A stretch of DNA of 64,000 bases. Origin: Rhodobacteraceae bacterium CCMM004. GTDB lineage: Bacteria > Pseudomonadota > Alphaproteobacteria > Rhodobacterales > Rhodobacteraceae. The stretch's first letter is position 1; each line of letters opens with the position of its first letter. The notes under the pieces are model-generated. The model saw only the letters and a program-made list of their open reading frames with translations. It searched no databases and had not been told where the DNA came from. This document shows positions 1-8,963 of the stretch, piece after piece. The stretch covers positions 124,001 through 188,000 of the forward strand of contig RZWH01000001.1 of the NCBI GenBank assembly GCA_004005435.1. Direction: 5' to 3'. The position numbers and the translations under genes are program-made.

Positions 1-1575
1 GACCAGCGACGCCACCGCGCCCTGCTCTTCGGCCTGCTGGAGCAGGGTCTCCAAATCCTCCGCCGCGGCGGTGAGCGAGCCCATCAGCGCCGCCGCGTCC
101 TCGGGCAACCGCTGCACCCCGTCCGAGCCGACGATCGCGCGCACGTCGGCCAAGAGCCCCACCACCTCGCCCGGGGTGTCGGTCAGGGCGGGGTCGTTCA
201 GCACCCGGTTGGCGCTGTCCATCACGTCGATGGCCGATTGCAAGAGCTCCTCGACCGGCAGCGCGTTGATCCGGTTGAACACGCCCTCGGCGGTGTCGGC
301 GAAATCCGACACGTCCCCCGGAATCGTCGGCAGCACCGGATAGGGCTCGGCGTCGCGGTCCAGGGCGGCGGGGGCGGCGTCCGCGACCTCGATCAGCGCG
401 ATCCGCAGGCCACCCAGGATGCTCGCGGCCTGGAGTTGCGCGCGCAGGCCGTTCTGCACCCGCTCGTCCAAGAAGTCGACCAGGGCGGCGGTGTCGGTGT
501 CGTCGGCCAGGCCCATCCGCGCCGGGCGCAGCAGGATCGTGGCCAGGAGCCGCGCGCGGCTGTCGCCGAACAACTCGGCATCGACGAATCCTGTCAGCGC
601 CTCGACCTCGCCCACCTCGATCCCCTGGAACGTCACCGGAGACTGCGGCTCCAGCCCGCGGACCGGCTCGTCGAAGATCAGCGACAGCGTCACCGTCGTC
701 CCCGCCGGCACGGGGGCAAAGACGCTGCTGCGCGCTGTGCCCTCGTCCTCGTAGAGGAGGAAGCGGTGGCCGGTATCGACCGCAGCGTCGTTCGGCACCG
801 CGGTGTCGAAGCTGATGCCCCCCGAGACCAGAGAGGCCAGGCTGGAGACGTCGAGCCGCGCCCCCTGCGCCCCGAAGGAAAAGCTGAAACCGGAGGTGTC
901 CCAGAACCGGGTCGAGACGTTGATCAGGCGGTCCACCGGCGCGGGGATGAAGCCGTCGGCGACGACCATCTGCCCGTCCTCCGACAGACGCAGATTGGCG
1001 ACCGTCCCGACCTCGATCCCGCGATAGAGGATCGGCGTGCCGTCGGCCATGCCCGACACGGTCGGCGCGGTCAGCTCGATGGTCAGGCCGTTCTCCTGGT
1101 TGCGGATCAGCGGCGGGCTCTCGGCCCCGTCGAAGACGCTGGTGGGGGCGCCGATCTCGGTGTCCCAACTGCCGGCGACGAACACCCCCGACAACACGGT
1201 GTCGAGCCCCGTAACCCCCTGCGCGGTGACCTGCGGGCGCACCACCCAGAACTGCGACTCCGCGTCGACATAGGGGGCCACGTCCTTGTCCAGCCGCACC
1301 TCGACCACGACCTCGGCCAGATTGTCGGAGAAGCGCACCCTCTCGACCAGCCCCACGGTCACGTCGCGGTAGCGCAGTTCGGTCTCGTCGGCATGGACGC
1401 CCGAGGCGTTTTCGAAGTGGATTTCGATCAACGGCCCGCGGTCCACATAACCCTGCCAGACCACCCCGAGCGAGATCAACAGCGCCGCAAGCGGCACCAC
1501 CCAGACAATCGACACCCGCTCCCACAGGCTGCGCCGTGCGGGCATCACGTCGGGGGGCGGCGGTGTCTCGGTCAT
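1..1575 (-). CDS. pqiB: PqiB-type MCE-domain protein (3' end cut off)
   Basis: The minus-strand frame reads a short cytoplasmic N-terminus, one membrane segment at about residues 18-38, then tandem MCE/MlaD domains with the repeated pattern of a GxxxG-type turn followed by an xGxxVGxV element (for example VTFQGIEVGEVEAL and ILYRGIEVGTVANL). PqiB proteins form a periplasm-spanning tunnel thought to move lipids between the two membranes. The ATG at 1575 overlaps the TGA of the upstream PqiA gene by 4 nt (ATGA), so the genes are translationally coupled. The frame stays open to base 1, so about 525 codons are visible and the C-terminus lies outside the window. A PqiC/YmbA lipoprotein gene would be expected next but cannot be seen. 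Confidence 0.9.
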   Translation of the reverse strand, partial: MTETPPPPDVMPARRSLWERVSIVWVVPLAALLISLGVVWQGYVDRGPLIEIHFENASGVHADETELRYRDVTVGLVERVRFSDNLAEVVVEVRLDKDVAPYVDAESQFWVVRPQVTAQGVTGLDTVLSGVFVAGSWDTEIGAPTSVFDGAESPPLIRNQENGLTIELTAPTVSGMADGTPILYRGIEVGTVANLRLSEDGQMVVADGFIPAPVDRLINVSTRFWDTSGFSFSFGAQGARLDVSSLASLVSGGISFDTAVPNDAAVDTGHRFLLYEDEGTARSSVFAPVPAGTTVTLSLIFDEPVRGLEPQSPVTFQGIEVGEVEALTGFVDAELFGDSRARLLATILLRPARMGLADDTDTAALVDFLDERVQNGLRAQLQAASILGGLRIALIEVADAAPAALDRDAEPYPVLPTIPGDVSDFADTAEGVFNRINALPVEELLQSAIDVMDSANRVLNDPALTDTPGEVVGLLADVRAIVGSDGVQRLPEDAAALMGSLTAAAEDLETLLQQAEEQGAVASLV

Positions 1576-2207
1576 GCGCGGGCGCGATCCTCGGCGTCCC
1601 AAATAAGTCGCGGGTCGAAGCTTTGCGCCGATAGCATCGTGAAAACAACAGATAATGCGAATGTCAGCGCCGCCGGACCGGGATTGATCGCGGCGACGAC
1701 GTTCAACTGCACCAGCGCGCTGAGGATGGCGACGACGAAGACGTCGATCATCGACCAGCGGCCGATGAACTCTACCACCTCATAGAGCTTGTGCCGCCCG
1801 TGGTTGTCCAGGAGGCCCGGCCGGTGGAGGCTGAGCGCCAGAAACGCGATGGCCGCGAACTTGCCAATGGGGATGAGGACGCTGGCGACCAGGATCACCA
1901 CGGCGATCCCGTAGGCGCCGTGCGAGGCCAGTTCGATGGCGCCGCCGATGATGGTGTCCTCGGTCACGCGGAACAGCACCCGGGTGCGCAGCATCGGATA
2001 GAGGTTGGCGGGGATGTAGCAGACGAAGCCGACGATCCACCACGCCCAGACCCGCTGAAGGCTGGACCAGCGCCGCGATTCCAGCGGTGTGCCGCAGCGG
2101 CGGCAGACGGAGGTGCCCAGCGGCCAGACCCGGGTGCAGCGGGTGCAGCCGACGAGCCCGCCGTCGCGGGCGGTCAGGATCGGACGGTGGGATCGAGCGC
2201 GCGCCAT
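1572..2207 (-). CDS. pqiA: PqiA family protein, second of a split pair
   Basis: This 211-residue protein has an N-terminal zinc-ribbon-like stretch with two CxxC pairs (CTRC, CRRC) and then four predicted membrane helices, including the PqiA hallmark run YIPANLYPML. It matches the C-terminal half of a classic two-domain PqiA. Its ATG (2207) lies 34 nt inside the end of the preceding PqiA gene, and its TGA overlaps the pqiB start, so three genes form one leftward operon. PqiA is an inner-membrane partner of the PqiB tunnel in lipid transport and envelope stress. The split into two half-size genes, rather than one of about 420 residues, is seen in many alphaproteobacteria. Confidence 0.85.
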   Translation of the reverse strand: MARARSHRPILTARDGGLVGCTRCTRVWPLGTSVCRRCGTPLESRRWSSLQRVWAWWIVGFVCYIPANLYPMLRTRVLFRVTEDTIIGGAIELASHGAYGIAVVILVASVLIPIGKFAAIAFLALSLHRPGLLDNHGRHKLYEVVEFIGRWSMIDVFVVAILSALVQLNVVAAINPGPAALTFALSVVFTMLSAQSFDPRLIWDAEDRARA

Positions 2208-2806
2208 ATGGTCCACTTGCACATCATCGTGTCTTTGAGCACCGAAACCACCACCAGGGCGGCGAACATCCAGAACGCCGGCCCATAGTCCACGCGCGCC
2301 ATGTCCGAAACCTTCACCAGCGCCACCGCCACCCCGATCACGAAGATCTCGGCCATGGACCAGGGCCGCAGGTCCTCCGACAGGCGGAACGCCGGGACCG
2401 CCCCGGGCAGCGGCGGGCGGCCCAGGGTCAGCGGCGCCAGCACATAGATGACCAACGCCGCCCGCAGCACCGGGATCAGCACGATCAGCGCCGCCACCGC
2501 CACCGAGAGGCCGATCATGATCCCCCCGTCCATGAAGGCGAGCGCGGCGTCGAAGACTGAGCTGGCGTGCTTCATCCCCGCGACGTTCACGCGGAGGAAG
2601 GGAAAGAAGGTGGCCCCCAGCATCAGGATCACGATGGCCACCGCCAGCGCGATCACGCGCAGAAACGCCCCCCGCCGCGGCGCGATCAGCACGGTGCCGC
2701 AGCGGTTGCAGGTCGCGCGCTCGCCCATTGCCGGCTCCACCGCAGTGTGGAGCGCGTCGCACTGGGGGCAGGCGATCAGGGCGTCGAGGTCGGCGGCGGT
2801 CGCCAT
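2174..2806 (-). CDS. pqiA: PqiA family protein, first of a split pair
   Basis: This 210-residue protein begins with a zinc ribbon (CPQC near residue 13 and CNRC near residue 32) followed by four hydrophobic segments, matching the N-terminal half of PqiA. I chose the ATG at 2806, which gives MATAADLDAL and has a GGAG about 12 nt upstream. A TTG 18 nt further upstream is possible but has a poorer ribosome site. It is the first gene of the leftward pqiA-pqiA-pqiB operon. It lies head-on to nothing: the adenine deaminase gene upstream runs in the same direction with about 80 nt between them. Confidence 0.85.
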   Translation of the reverse strand: MATAADLDALIACPQCDALHTAVEPAMGERATCNRCGTVLIAPRRGAFLRVIALAVAIVILMLGATFFPFLRVNVAGMKHASSVFDAALAFMDGGIMIGLSVAVAALIVLIPVLRAALVIYVLAPLTLGRPPLPGAVPAFRLSEDLRPWSMAEIFVIGVAVALVKVSDMARVDYGPAFWMFAALVVVSVLKDTMMCKWTIWRALDPTVRS

Positions 2807-2885
2807 CGCAGAGGATCGCTCCAAAGGTCCGCCGCCAATCTAGGCCAGGAACGTCCCGGATGGGAGGGGGCAGTTGCGGCGCCCC

Positions 2886-4583
2886 TCAGCCGAGGATTTC
2901 GAACCGGGTGACGTCGACCAGCCCGCGATCGGTGATCTTGAGCGCCGGGATCACCGGCAGGGCGAGAAACGCCAGTTGCAGGAACGGCTCTTCCAGCGTC
3001 ACGCCCAGAGTGCGGGCGGCGTCGCGCAGATCGACCAGGCGGTCGCGCACCGTCTCGAACGGCTCCAGGCTCATCAGCCCCGCCACCGGCAGCGCCAGTT
3101 CGGCCAGGACCGCGCCGTCCCGGGCCACCACGAACCCGCCCTCGATCTCGGTCAGGCGCGTGGCCGCCAGCGCCATATCGTCGTAGTCCACGCCGACGCA
3201 GACGATGTTGTGGTGGTCGTGACAGACGGTGGAGGCGATGGCCCCCGCCGTCATCGCGAACCCGCGGACAAAGCCGCAGGCAGTGTTGCCGTTCACCCCG
3301 TGCCGCTCGATCACCGCGATGCGGGCCAGGTCGCGCGCCGGATCGGGTGGCTTGTCGCCGCCGACAACCGGGATGCTCTCGCGCAGGTGTTCGGTGATGA
3401 TCTTGCCCTCGACGATTCCGATCACGTGGGTCTCATCCCGGTTCGAGCGGTCGCGAAAGGTCGCGGGCGTGATCGGCGGCGCCTTGACGCTCTGCCGGCC
3501 GATGGGCGGCAGGGTGGTCCGCGCGGCAAAGGCCTCGGCCGTCATCTCGACCCCGCCGCACCACACCGCCTGCGCATCGCAGGCCGCGAGGCTGCCCAGC
3601 GCAACGATGTCGGCGCGCTTGCCCGGTGCGATCTGGCCGCGGTCCTTGAGCCCGAATGCCTCGGCGCCCGACAGCGACGCGGCGCGATAGACCGCCAGTT
3701 CCGGCGCGCCGCGGGCGATGGCGGTGCGGATCATGTGGTCCAGATGCCCGTGCTCGGCGATGTCCAGCGGGTTGCGGTCGTCGGTGCAGAGGCAGACATA
3801 GGCGCTATTACGCTCGGTCAGGATCGGCAGCAGTGCCTCCAGATCCTTGCTGACCGAGCCCTCGCGGATCAGGATCCGCATCCCGCGCTGCAACTTTTCC
3901 AGCGCCTCTTCGGCCGTCGTCGCCTCGTGTTCGGTGCGGATGCCCGCGGCGACATACGCGTTCAGGTCGCGCCCCGACAGAAGCGGCGCGTGGCCGTCGA
4001 TATGGCCGCCGCGAAACGCCTCCAGCATCTCCAGGCAGCCGGGGTCGCCGGCCACCACGCCGGGATAGTTCATGAACTCAGCCAGCCCCAGGGCGCTGGG
4101 GTGGTCGCGCAGCGGCGCCAGGTCGGCGGCGGTCAGGCGGGCGCCCGACGTCTCCATGTCCGTCGACGGCACGCAGGACGACAGGTTCACCCGGATCGAC
4201 ATGAGCGTGTGGAGCGACGCCTCAAGGAAATAGGCGATCCCAGCGACACCCAGCACATTGGCGATCTCGTGCGGATCGCAGATCGCCGTGGTGATCCCCC
4301 GCGGCCCCACGCAGCGATCGAACTCCAACGGCGTCACCAGGCTCGACTCGATGTGCAGATGGGTGTCGATGAAGCCCGGGACCAACAGCGCCCCGCGCAC
4401 GTCCCGCACGACCGCACCGTCGTAGCCCGCGCCGATACCTGCGATCACGCCGTCCAAGACCGCCACATCGCCGACGATACGCGCCCCGGTCACCACGTCC
4501 AGAACCGTGCCGCCCCTCAGGACCAGGTCGGCGGCACGGGCTCCGCGCCCCACCGCGATCAGATGCGCCAGGTCTGCCGTCAT
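2886..4583 (-). CDS. ade: Adenine deaminase
   Basis: Adenine deaminase hydrolyses adenine to hypoxanthine and ammonia in purine salvage. The product is about 565 residues, the normal size of the Ade/AdeC amidohydrolase family. The N-terminal beta domain ([12 protein letters not shown]) is followed by the metal motif [12 protein letters not shown] and the family-typical [11 protein letters not shown] run, and later by [10 protein letters not shown]. The C-terminal adenine-deaminase-specific domain is present ([19 protein letters not shown]). ATG 4583 is taken as the start; a GTG at 4598 directly after AAGGGAAG is an alternative that adds five residues. The gene is followed closely by the pqi operon but seems unrelated to it. 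Confidence 0.93.
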   Translation of the reverse strand: MTADLAHLIAVGRGARAADLVLRGGTVLDVVTGARIVGDVAVLDGVIAGIGAGYDGAVVRDVRGALLVPGFIDTHLHIESSLVTPLEFDRCVGPRGITTAICDPHEIANVLGVAGIAYFLEASLHTLMSIRVNLSSCVPSTDMETSGARLTAADLAPLRDHPSALGLAEFMNYPGVVAGDPGCLEMLEAFRGGHIDGHAPLLSGRDLNAYVAAGIRTEHEATTAEEALEKLQRGMRILIREGSVSKDLEALLPILTERNSAYVCLCTDDRNPLDIAEHGHLDHMIRTAIARGAPELAVYRAASLSGAEAFGLKDRGQIAPGKRADIVALGSLAACDAQAVWCGGVEMTAEAFAARTTLPPIGRQSVKAPPITPATFRDRSNRDETHVIGIVEGKIITEHLRESIPVVGGDKPPDPARDLARIAVIERHGVNGNTACGFVRGFAMTAGAIASTVCHDHHNIVCVGVDYDDMALAATRLTEIEGGFVVARDGAVLAELALPVAGLMSLEPFETVRDRLVDLRDAARTLGVTLEEPFLQLAFLALPVIPALKITDRGLVDVTRFEILG

Positions 4584-4665
4584 GTCCGCCCCCGTCACCT
4601 TCCCTTTCGAAATATCCTCGCCGAAGGCGCACGCCCGCCCCCGGGCGATCCCGCCCGCCCCCGTC

Positions 4666-4902
4666 TCAGAACGCCCGGAAGGTCAGGGTCGTCAACGTCC
4701 GCTCGATATGGGGGATGTTCAGGAGGTTGTCGTTGATGAACTTGCCCACATCCTCGTCGTCGGGGATGTAGAGCTTGAGCAGCAGGTCGAAATTGCCGCT
4801 GGTCGAGTAGAGTTCGGAGTGGATCTCGCGCAGCAGGATCTCGTCGGCGACCTGATAGCCGGTGCCGGGCTTGCACCGGATCTGCACGAACACGCATTGC
4901 AT
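4666..4902 (-). CDS. Stand-alone Lrp/AsnC ligand-binding (RAM) domain protein
   Basis: The 78-residue product ([19 protein letters not shown] at the N-terminus) is a single alpha/beta ferredoxin-like RAM domain, the effector-binding half of Lrp/AsnC regulators, without any helix-turn-helix. Such proteins are common in Rhodobacteraceae and may bind small effectors or modulate full-length Lrp proteins by mixed oligomers; the function here is not known. The ATG at 4902 is preceded by GGAG at about 8 nt. A longer reading upstream gives low-complexity sequence and was not accepted. The gene ends about 80 nt before adenine deaminase on the same strand. Confidence 0.8.
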   Translation of the reverse strand: MQCVFVQIRCKPGTGYQVADEILLREIHSELYSTSGNFDLLLKLYIPDDEDVGKFINDNLLNIPHIERTLTTLTFRAF

Positions 4903-5015
4903 CGCCGCTCTCCGTTCCTGGGCCTTTGGCGGCGCATTTGACCACCCTTCCCGCGCCGCCGCCAGCCCCCATCGGCGACTTGACACGGCCCGAATAGGGC
5001 CGCAGGTCAGGGGAC

Positions 5016-6203
5016 ATGGACTTCGCCCCCCGCCTCGCCCCCTCGATCCACCGTGTCGGGACGGAAAGCGCGTTCGAGGTGCTGGGCCGGGCGCAGCGCC
5101 TGGCCGACGCGGGCCGCGACATCATCAACCTGGGCATCGGTCAGCCGGATTTCCGCACCCCCGACCACATCGTCGAGGCGGGGGTCAAGGCGCTGAGAGA
5201 CGGCGCCCACGGCTACACCCCCGCCAACGGCCTGCCCGCCTTGCGCCGGGCGGTGGCCGCGGATCTGGAGGCGCGCCATGGCGCCCCGGTCGATCCCGAC
5301 TGCGTGGTGGTGGTGCCGGGCGGCAAGCCGACGATGTTCTTCGCCATGCTGATGTTCGGCGAGCCGGGGGCCGAGATCCTCTATCCCAACCCCGGCTTCC
5401 CGATCTACGAGTCCGCCATTCGCTATTCCGGCGCGACGCCGGTGGCGGTGCCGCTGACCGCCGACAACGGATTCGCCCTGGACGCCGACGCGGTGCTCGA
5501 CCGGATCACCCCCGCCACCCGCCTGATCGTGCTCAACAGCCCCGCCAATCCGACCGGCGGCGTGACGCCCAAAGATCAGATCGACCGGCTGGTGTCGGGG
5601 CTGGAGGCGCATCCCCACGTCGCGATCCTGTCCGACGAGATCTATTCGCGGATGCTCTACGGCGGGCGGACGCACACCAGCCTCCTGACCTATCCGCAGA
5701 TCCGCAACCGCCTGATCCTGCTCGACGGGTGGTCCAAGACCTATGCCATGACCGGCTGGCGGCTGGGCTATGCGGTCTGGCCCGAGGCGCTGGTCGAGCA
5801 CGCGGTGCGCCTGTGCATCAACGACCACTCCTGCGTCAACGCCGCGGCCCAGCACGCGGGCATCGCCGCCCTGACCGGGCCGCAGACCGCGGTGGACGAG
5901 ATGATGGCGGCCTTCGACGCGCGGCGCCGGGCGATCGTGGAGCGGCTGAACGCCCTGCCGGGCGTGACCTGCACCGATGCGGCCGGCGCCTTCTACGCCT
6001 TCCCCGACATCCGCGGCACGGGCTTGGGCGCGCGGACGTTGCAGGACCGCCTGCTGGAGGAGGCGGGCGTGGCGACCGTGGCCGGCACCAGCTTCGGCGC
6101 CCACGGCGAGGGATACCTCCGGCTCAGCTACGCCAACAGCCTCGACAACATCCACACCGCGCTCGACCGCATCGCAGAGTTTCTGGAGACCCGCGCCCCA
6201 TGA
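5016..6203 (+). CDS. Class I/II PLP-dependent aminotransferase
   Basis: The 395-residue protein is a fold-type I aminotransferase of the aspartate/alanine branch. Seen motifs are NLGIGQPDF near residue 39, GYTPANGLPALR, NSPANPTGG with the Asn/Pro/Gly signature, SDEIYSRMLYGG with the PLP-ring Asp and Tyr, and the Schiff-base lysine in DGWSKTYAMTGWRLGY. The C-terminal arginine for the substrate carboxylate lies in YLRLSYANS. Its TGA overlaps the start of the next gene (ATGA), so it is coupled to a D-2-hydroxyacid dehydrogenase; together they could interconvert an amino acid, its 2-oxo acid and the D-hydroxy acid. The exact substrate cannot be read from sequence. Confidence 0.9.
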   Translation: MDFAPRLAPSIHRVGTESAFEVLGRAQRLADAGRDIINLGIGQPDFRTPDHIVEAGVKALRDGAHGYTPANGLPALRRAVAADLEARHGAPVDPDCVVVVPGGKPTMFFAMLMFGEPGAEILYPNPGFPIYESAIRYSGATPVAVPLTADNGFALDADAVLDRITPATRLIVLNSPANPTGGVTPKDQIDRLVSGLEAHPHVAILSDEIYSRMLYGGRTHTSLLTYPQIRNRLILLDGWSKTYAMTGWRLGYAVWPEALVEHAVRLCINDHSCVNAAAQHAGIAALTGPQTAVDEMMAAFDARRRAIVERLNALPGVTCTDAAGAFYAFPDIRGTGLGARTLQDRLLEEAGVATVAGTSFGAHGEGYLRLSYANSLDNIHTALDRIAEFLETRAP

Positions 6204-7138
6204 CCGACACCCTCCTCGCCATCGGCACCTACAACGACTGGGACATCGAGCCGATGCGCGCCGACCACGACCTCGAAGCCCTGGCGGGGACCGACGACCT
6301 CCTGGCGCTGCCCGAGGCGCGGCGAGCGCAGATCCGCGCGGTCGCCTTCAAGGGCCACGCCCCATTCGGCGCGGCGCATATGGACGCGCTGCCGAACCTC
6401 GGCCTGATCGCCAACTACGGTGTCGGCTACGACGCCATCGACGTGGCCGCCGCCCAGGCCCGCGGCATCGCGGTCACCAACACCCCCGACGTGCTGAACG
6501 ACGACGTGGCGGACCTGGCCGTGGCGATGCTGATCGCGCAGTCGCGGCAGATGGTGCAGGGCGACGCCCATGTGCGGTCGGGCGCGTGGTCGGAGCGGCC
6601 GCTGCCCTTGAACCGCAAGGTGTCGGGGGGGCGGGCCGGAATCCTCGGCCTCGGCCGCATCGGCCGCGACATCGCCGACCGCCTGGCGGCGTTCAAGATG
6701 GACATCCACTATTGGTCGCGGTCGGAGAAGGAGACGCCGGGCTGGACCCACCATCCCGATCCCGTGGCCCTGGCCGAAGCGGTGGACTACCTCATCGTGG
6801 CCCTTGTGGGCGGCGCGGAGACCGAGGGCATGGTCGACGCCCGGGTGATCGACGCGCTGGGGCCCGACGGCCTTCTGGTGAACATCTCGCGCGGCTCGAC
6901 CGTGGACGAGGGCGCACTGATCGAGGCGCTGGCGACGGGGCGCCTGAGGGGCGCGGCGCTCGACGTGTTCCGTTCCGAGCCCGATCTCGACCGCCGCTTC
7001 CTGGCGCTCGACAATGTGCTGCTGCAACCGCACCAGGGCTCGGGCACGGTCGAGACGCGCCGCGCCATGGGCCAGCTCCAGCGCGACAACGTCGCGGCCT
7101 TCTTCGCGGGCCGCGACCTGCCGACGTCGGTGACCTGA
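6200..7138 (+). CDS. D-isomer-specific 2-hydroxyacid dehydrogenase (glyoxylate/hydroxypyruvate reductase type)
   Basis: The 312-residue enzyme should reduce a 2-oxo acid with NAD(P)H. The Rossmann motif is GLGRIGRDIADRL, and the catalytic Arg/Glu/His triad is visible in NISRGSTVDE, DVFRSEPDLD and LLQPHQGSGT. The residue after the second beta strand (HYWSRSEKE) carries a Ser-Arg pair, which in this family suggests NADPH preference; that is inference. The ATG at 6200 overlaps the aminotransferase stop codon. The gene ends at a block of strong hairpins shared with the convergent FAH gene. Confidence 0.9.
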   Translation: MTDTLLAIGTYNDWDIEPMRADHDLEALAGTDDLLALPEARRAQIRAVAFKGHAPFGAAHMDALPNLGLIANYGVGYDAIDVAAAQARGIAVTNTPDVLNDDVADLAVAMLIAQSRQMVQGDAHVRSGAWSERPLPLNRKVSGGRAGILGLGRIGRDIADRLAAFKMDIHYWSRSEKETPGWTHHPDPVALAEAVDYLIVALVGGAETEGMVDARVIDALGPDGLLVNISRGSTVDEGALIEALATGRLRGAALDVFRSEPDLDRRFLALDNVLLQPHQGSGTVETRRAMGQLQRDNVAAFFAGRDLPTSVT

Positions 7139-7144
7139 AGGGGG

Positions 7145-7263
7145 CCGAAGTTCTCACGAACTTCGGCGGGAAATCTCGCGATTTCCGCCATCGGAGCCCG
7201 ACCGCGGGACCAGGGCGGCGGAAATTCGCGAGAATTTCGGCCGGACTTCGCGCGAAGTCCGGC
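7145..7263. terminator. Block of four consecutive hairpins between convergent genes
   Basis: Four inverted repeats follow one another between the dehydrogenase stop and the FAH-gene stop. They are a 9-bp stem at 7145-7153/7158-7166, a GGAAATC/GATTTCC stem at 7169-7175/7180-7186, GAAATTC/GAATTTC at 7221-7227/7232-7238, and a perfect 24-bp palindrome at 7240-7263 whose half is GCCGGACTTCGC. There is no clear T-run. The position suggests a bidirectional terminator. Confidence 0.7.
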
Positions 7264-8111
7264 TACGTCGCGGCGACGGCCTCCTGCCGCTGACGGCCGA
7301 GCCCCTCGACCTCCAGCTCCATCACGTCGCCCGGCGTCAGGAACCGCTGCGGCCGCATCCCCATCCCCACGCCCGACGGCGTGCCGGTGGCGATGATGTC
7401 GCCCGGCATCAGCCTCATGAACCGGCTCATATAGCTGACGATCTCGGCGACGCCAAAGATCATGTCCGACGTGTCGCTGTCCTGCACCGTCTCCCCGTTG
7501 AGGCTGAGCGACAGCTTCAACGCCTGCGGGTCCGGCACCTCGTCGGCAGTGACCAGCCACGGGCCGCAGGGGCCGAAGGTCGGCGCCGACTTGCCCTTGA
7601 TCCACTGCCCGCCGCGCTCGATCTGGAACGCCCGTTCCGACACGTCGTTGACCGTGCAATACCCCGCCACGCAGGACAGCGCCTCGGCCTCGTCGACATA
7701 GAGCGTCTCGCGGCCGATCACGACGCCCAGCTCCACCTCCCAGTCGGTCTTCTCCGACCCGCGTGGGATCACCACCGGATCGAACGGGCCCGACAGCGCC
7801 GAGGCGGCTTTGGAGAACAGGATCGGCTCCTTCGGCGGCTCGGCGCCGGTTTCGGCCGCGTGCTTGGCATAGTTCAAGCCGATGCAGAGAAAGCTCGGGA
7901 CCCACCCCAGACAGGCGCCGAGGCGGGTGCCCTCGGGCACCTCCGGCAGGCTGTCGACGGCGACGTCGCGCAGACGGTCGAGCGCGTCGAGCGCCACGCC
8001 GGGACCCGCGAAGTCCCCGTCCACCTTGCCCGACAGATCGCGGACCCGGCCCGCGCCGTCCAGGATCCCGGGCCGTTCCGTCCCGCGCTCACCCCACCTC
8101 ACCAACTTCAT
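7263..8111 (-). CDS. Fumarylacetoacetate hydrolase (FAH) family protein
   Basis: The 282-residue protein has a short N-terminal domain and the FAH catalytic fold from about residue 73 (CIGLNYAKHAAE). The metal-binding acidic motif is DWEVELGVVIG, and the family signatures NDVSER, APTFGPCGPWLV and GDIIATGTPSGVG are all present. It resembles members that hydrolyse 2,4-dioxo-3-deoxy sugar acids or ureidoglycolate. The neighbouring sugar-acid dehydratases make the former more likely, but that is inference. Its ATG overlaps the stop of the GntR regulator gene (ATGA), so the two are co-transcribed leftward. The C-terminal stop codon sits inside the terminal palindrome of the hairpin block. Confidence 0.88.
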   Translation of the reverse strand: MKLVRWGERGTERPGILDGAGRVRDLSGKVDGDFAGPGVALDALDRLRDVAVDSLPEVPEGTRLGACLGWVPSFLCIGLNYAKHAAETGAEPPKEPILFSKAASALSGPFDPVVIPRGSEKTDWEVELGVVIGRETLYVDEAEALSCVAGYCTVNDVSERAFQIERGGQWIKGKSAPTFGPCGPWLVTADEVPDPQALKLSLSLNGETVQDSDTSDMIFGVAEIVSYMSRFMRLMPGDIIATGTPSGVGMGMRPQRFLTPGDVMELEVEGLGRQRQEAVAAT

Positions 8112-8788
8112 TCCAGTCGTTCCTTCTGTTGCATTCGGGCCTCGTCCGCTGCCTGGAACAGCGCCGAGATATTGTCCACCAGATTGCTGAGATGGACGTC
8201 GATGGCGGCGGCGGTCCGGTCGGGGTCGCGGGCGGTGAGGCCCGCGAGGATGGCGTCGTGCTGGGTCAGCACCCGCTCGACATTGCGAGACTGCCGCGCC
8301 GACAGGAACCGCGCGCGCCAGAGCCGCCCCAGATAGGCGCTGTGGGTCTCCACCAGAGAGGCGTTGTGCGACGCCTCGGCGATGGAGCGGTGGAATGCCA
8401 TGTCGATCTCGAACCGGTCGAGATCGTCCGCGGTGTCGAAGGCCGCCGCCATCCCCTCCTGGATCTGCGCGACCCGGCCGATATCGGCGTTGCTGGCGCG
8501 CGTGCAGGCCAGCCGACCCGACAGGACCTCCAGGGCCAGCAGCACGTCCATATCATCGCGCACCTCCTCCAGCGTGGGATCGGCGACGACGGGGCTGCGC
8601 GAGGGCCGAAGGACCACGAGCCCCTCGCGCGACAGGATGCGGATCGCCTCGCGCATCGGCGTGCGGCTCACGCCCATGTCGGCGGCGTTGTCCCGCTCCT
8701 TGAGCGGCGCGCCCGGAGCCAGCCGTCCACGCAGGATGTCGCGCCGTAGACGGTCGGCGATCTGAGCGGCCAGGGTCTCGTCGGTCAT
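8108..8788 (-). CDS. GntR family (FadR subfamily) transcriptional regulator
   Basis: The 226-residue protein has an N-terminal winged helix (residues about 5-70, with GVSRTPMREAIRIL as the recognition-helix signature) and a C-terminal all-helical FCD ligand-binding domain. Metal-binding histidines are present in MAFHRSIAEASHN and TQHDAIL. FCD regulators usually repress until they bind a carboxylic acid substrate or intermediate. It lies divergent from the TRAP transporter operon with an operator-like palindrome between them, so it probably controls both directions. Confidence 0.9.
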   Translation of the reverse strand: MTDETLAAQIADRLRRDILRGRLAPGAPLKERDNAADMGVSRTPMREAIRILSREGLVVLRPSRSPVVADPTLEEVRDDMDVLLALEVLSGRLACTRASNADIGRVAQIQEGMAAAFDTADDLDRFEIDMAFHRSIAEASHNASLVETHSAYLGRLWRARFLSARQSRNVERVLTQHDAILAGLTARDPDRTAAAIDVHLSNLVDNISALFQAADEARMQQKERLE

Positions 8789-8819
8789 GCGCGAAGGGGT
8801 CCCTGTCTGTCGCCGGAAA

Positions 8820-8833
8820 TTTGGTATACCAAA
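8820..8833. promoter_or_regulatory. Putative GntR/FCD operator palindrome
   Basis: TTTGGTATACCAAA is a perfect 14-bp palindrome in the 175-bp divergent region between the GntR gene (starts 8788) and dctP (starts 8964). It has the TGGT-N-ACCA layout typical of FadR/FCD-type GntR operators. Binding is inferred, not shown. Confidence 0.75.
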
Positions 8834-8963
8834 AGTCGTTGATTGTCGAGGTGCACTTGGCTAGCCTCTTCCAGGGGCGCCCGAGCGCCCCGCCCGGTCC
8901 CGCCCCGTCGGCGGCCCGGTGCAGGACAGGCGCCCCCGCAGAGGGCCCGAAGGGAGGATTGAG

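Noticed and set aside
4862-7138. A 758-codon plus-strand frame that could suggest a fusion protein
   Set aside because: Only its last 312 codons are real (the hydroxyacid dehydrogenase from 6200). The first part is out of frame with the aminotransferase gene and reads as low-complexity Arg/Pro/Gly.
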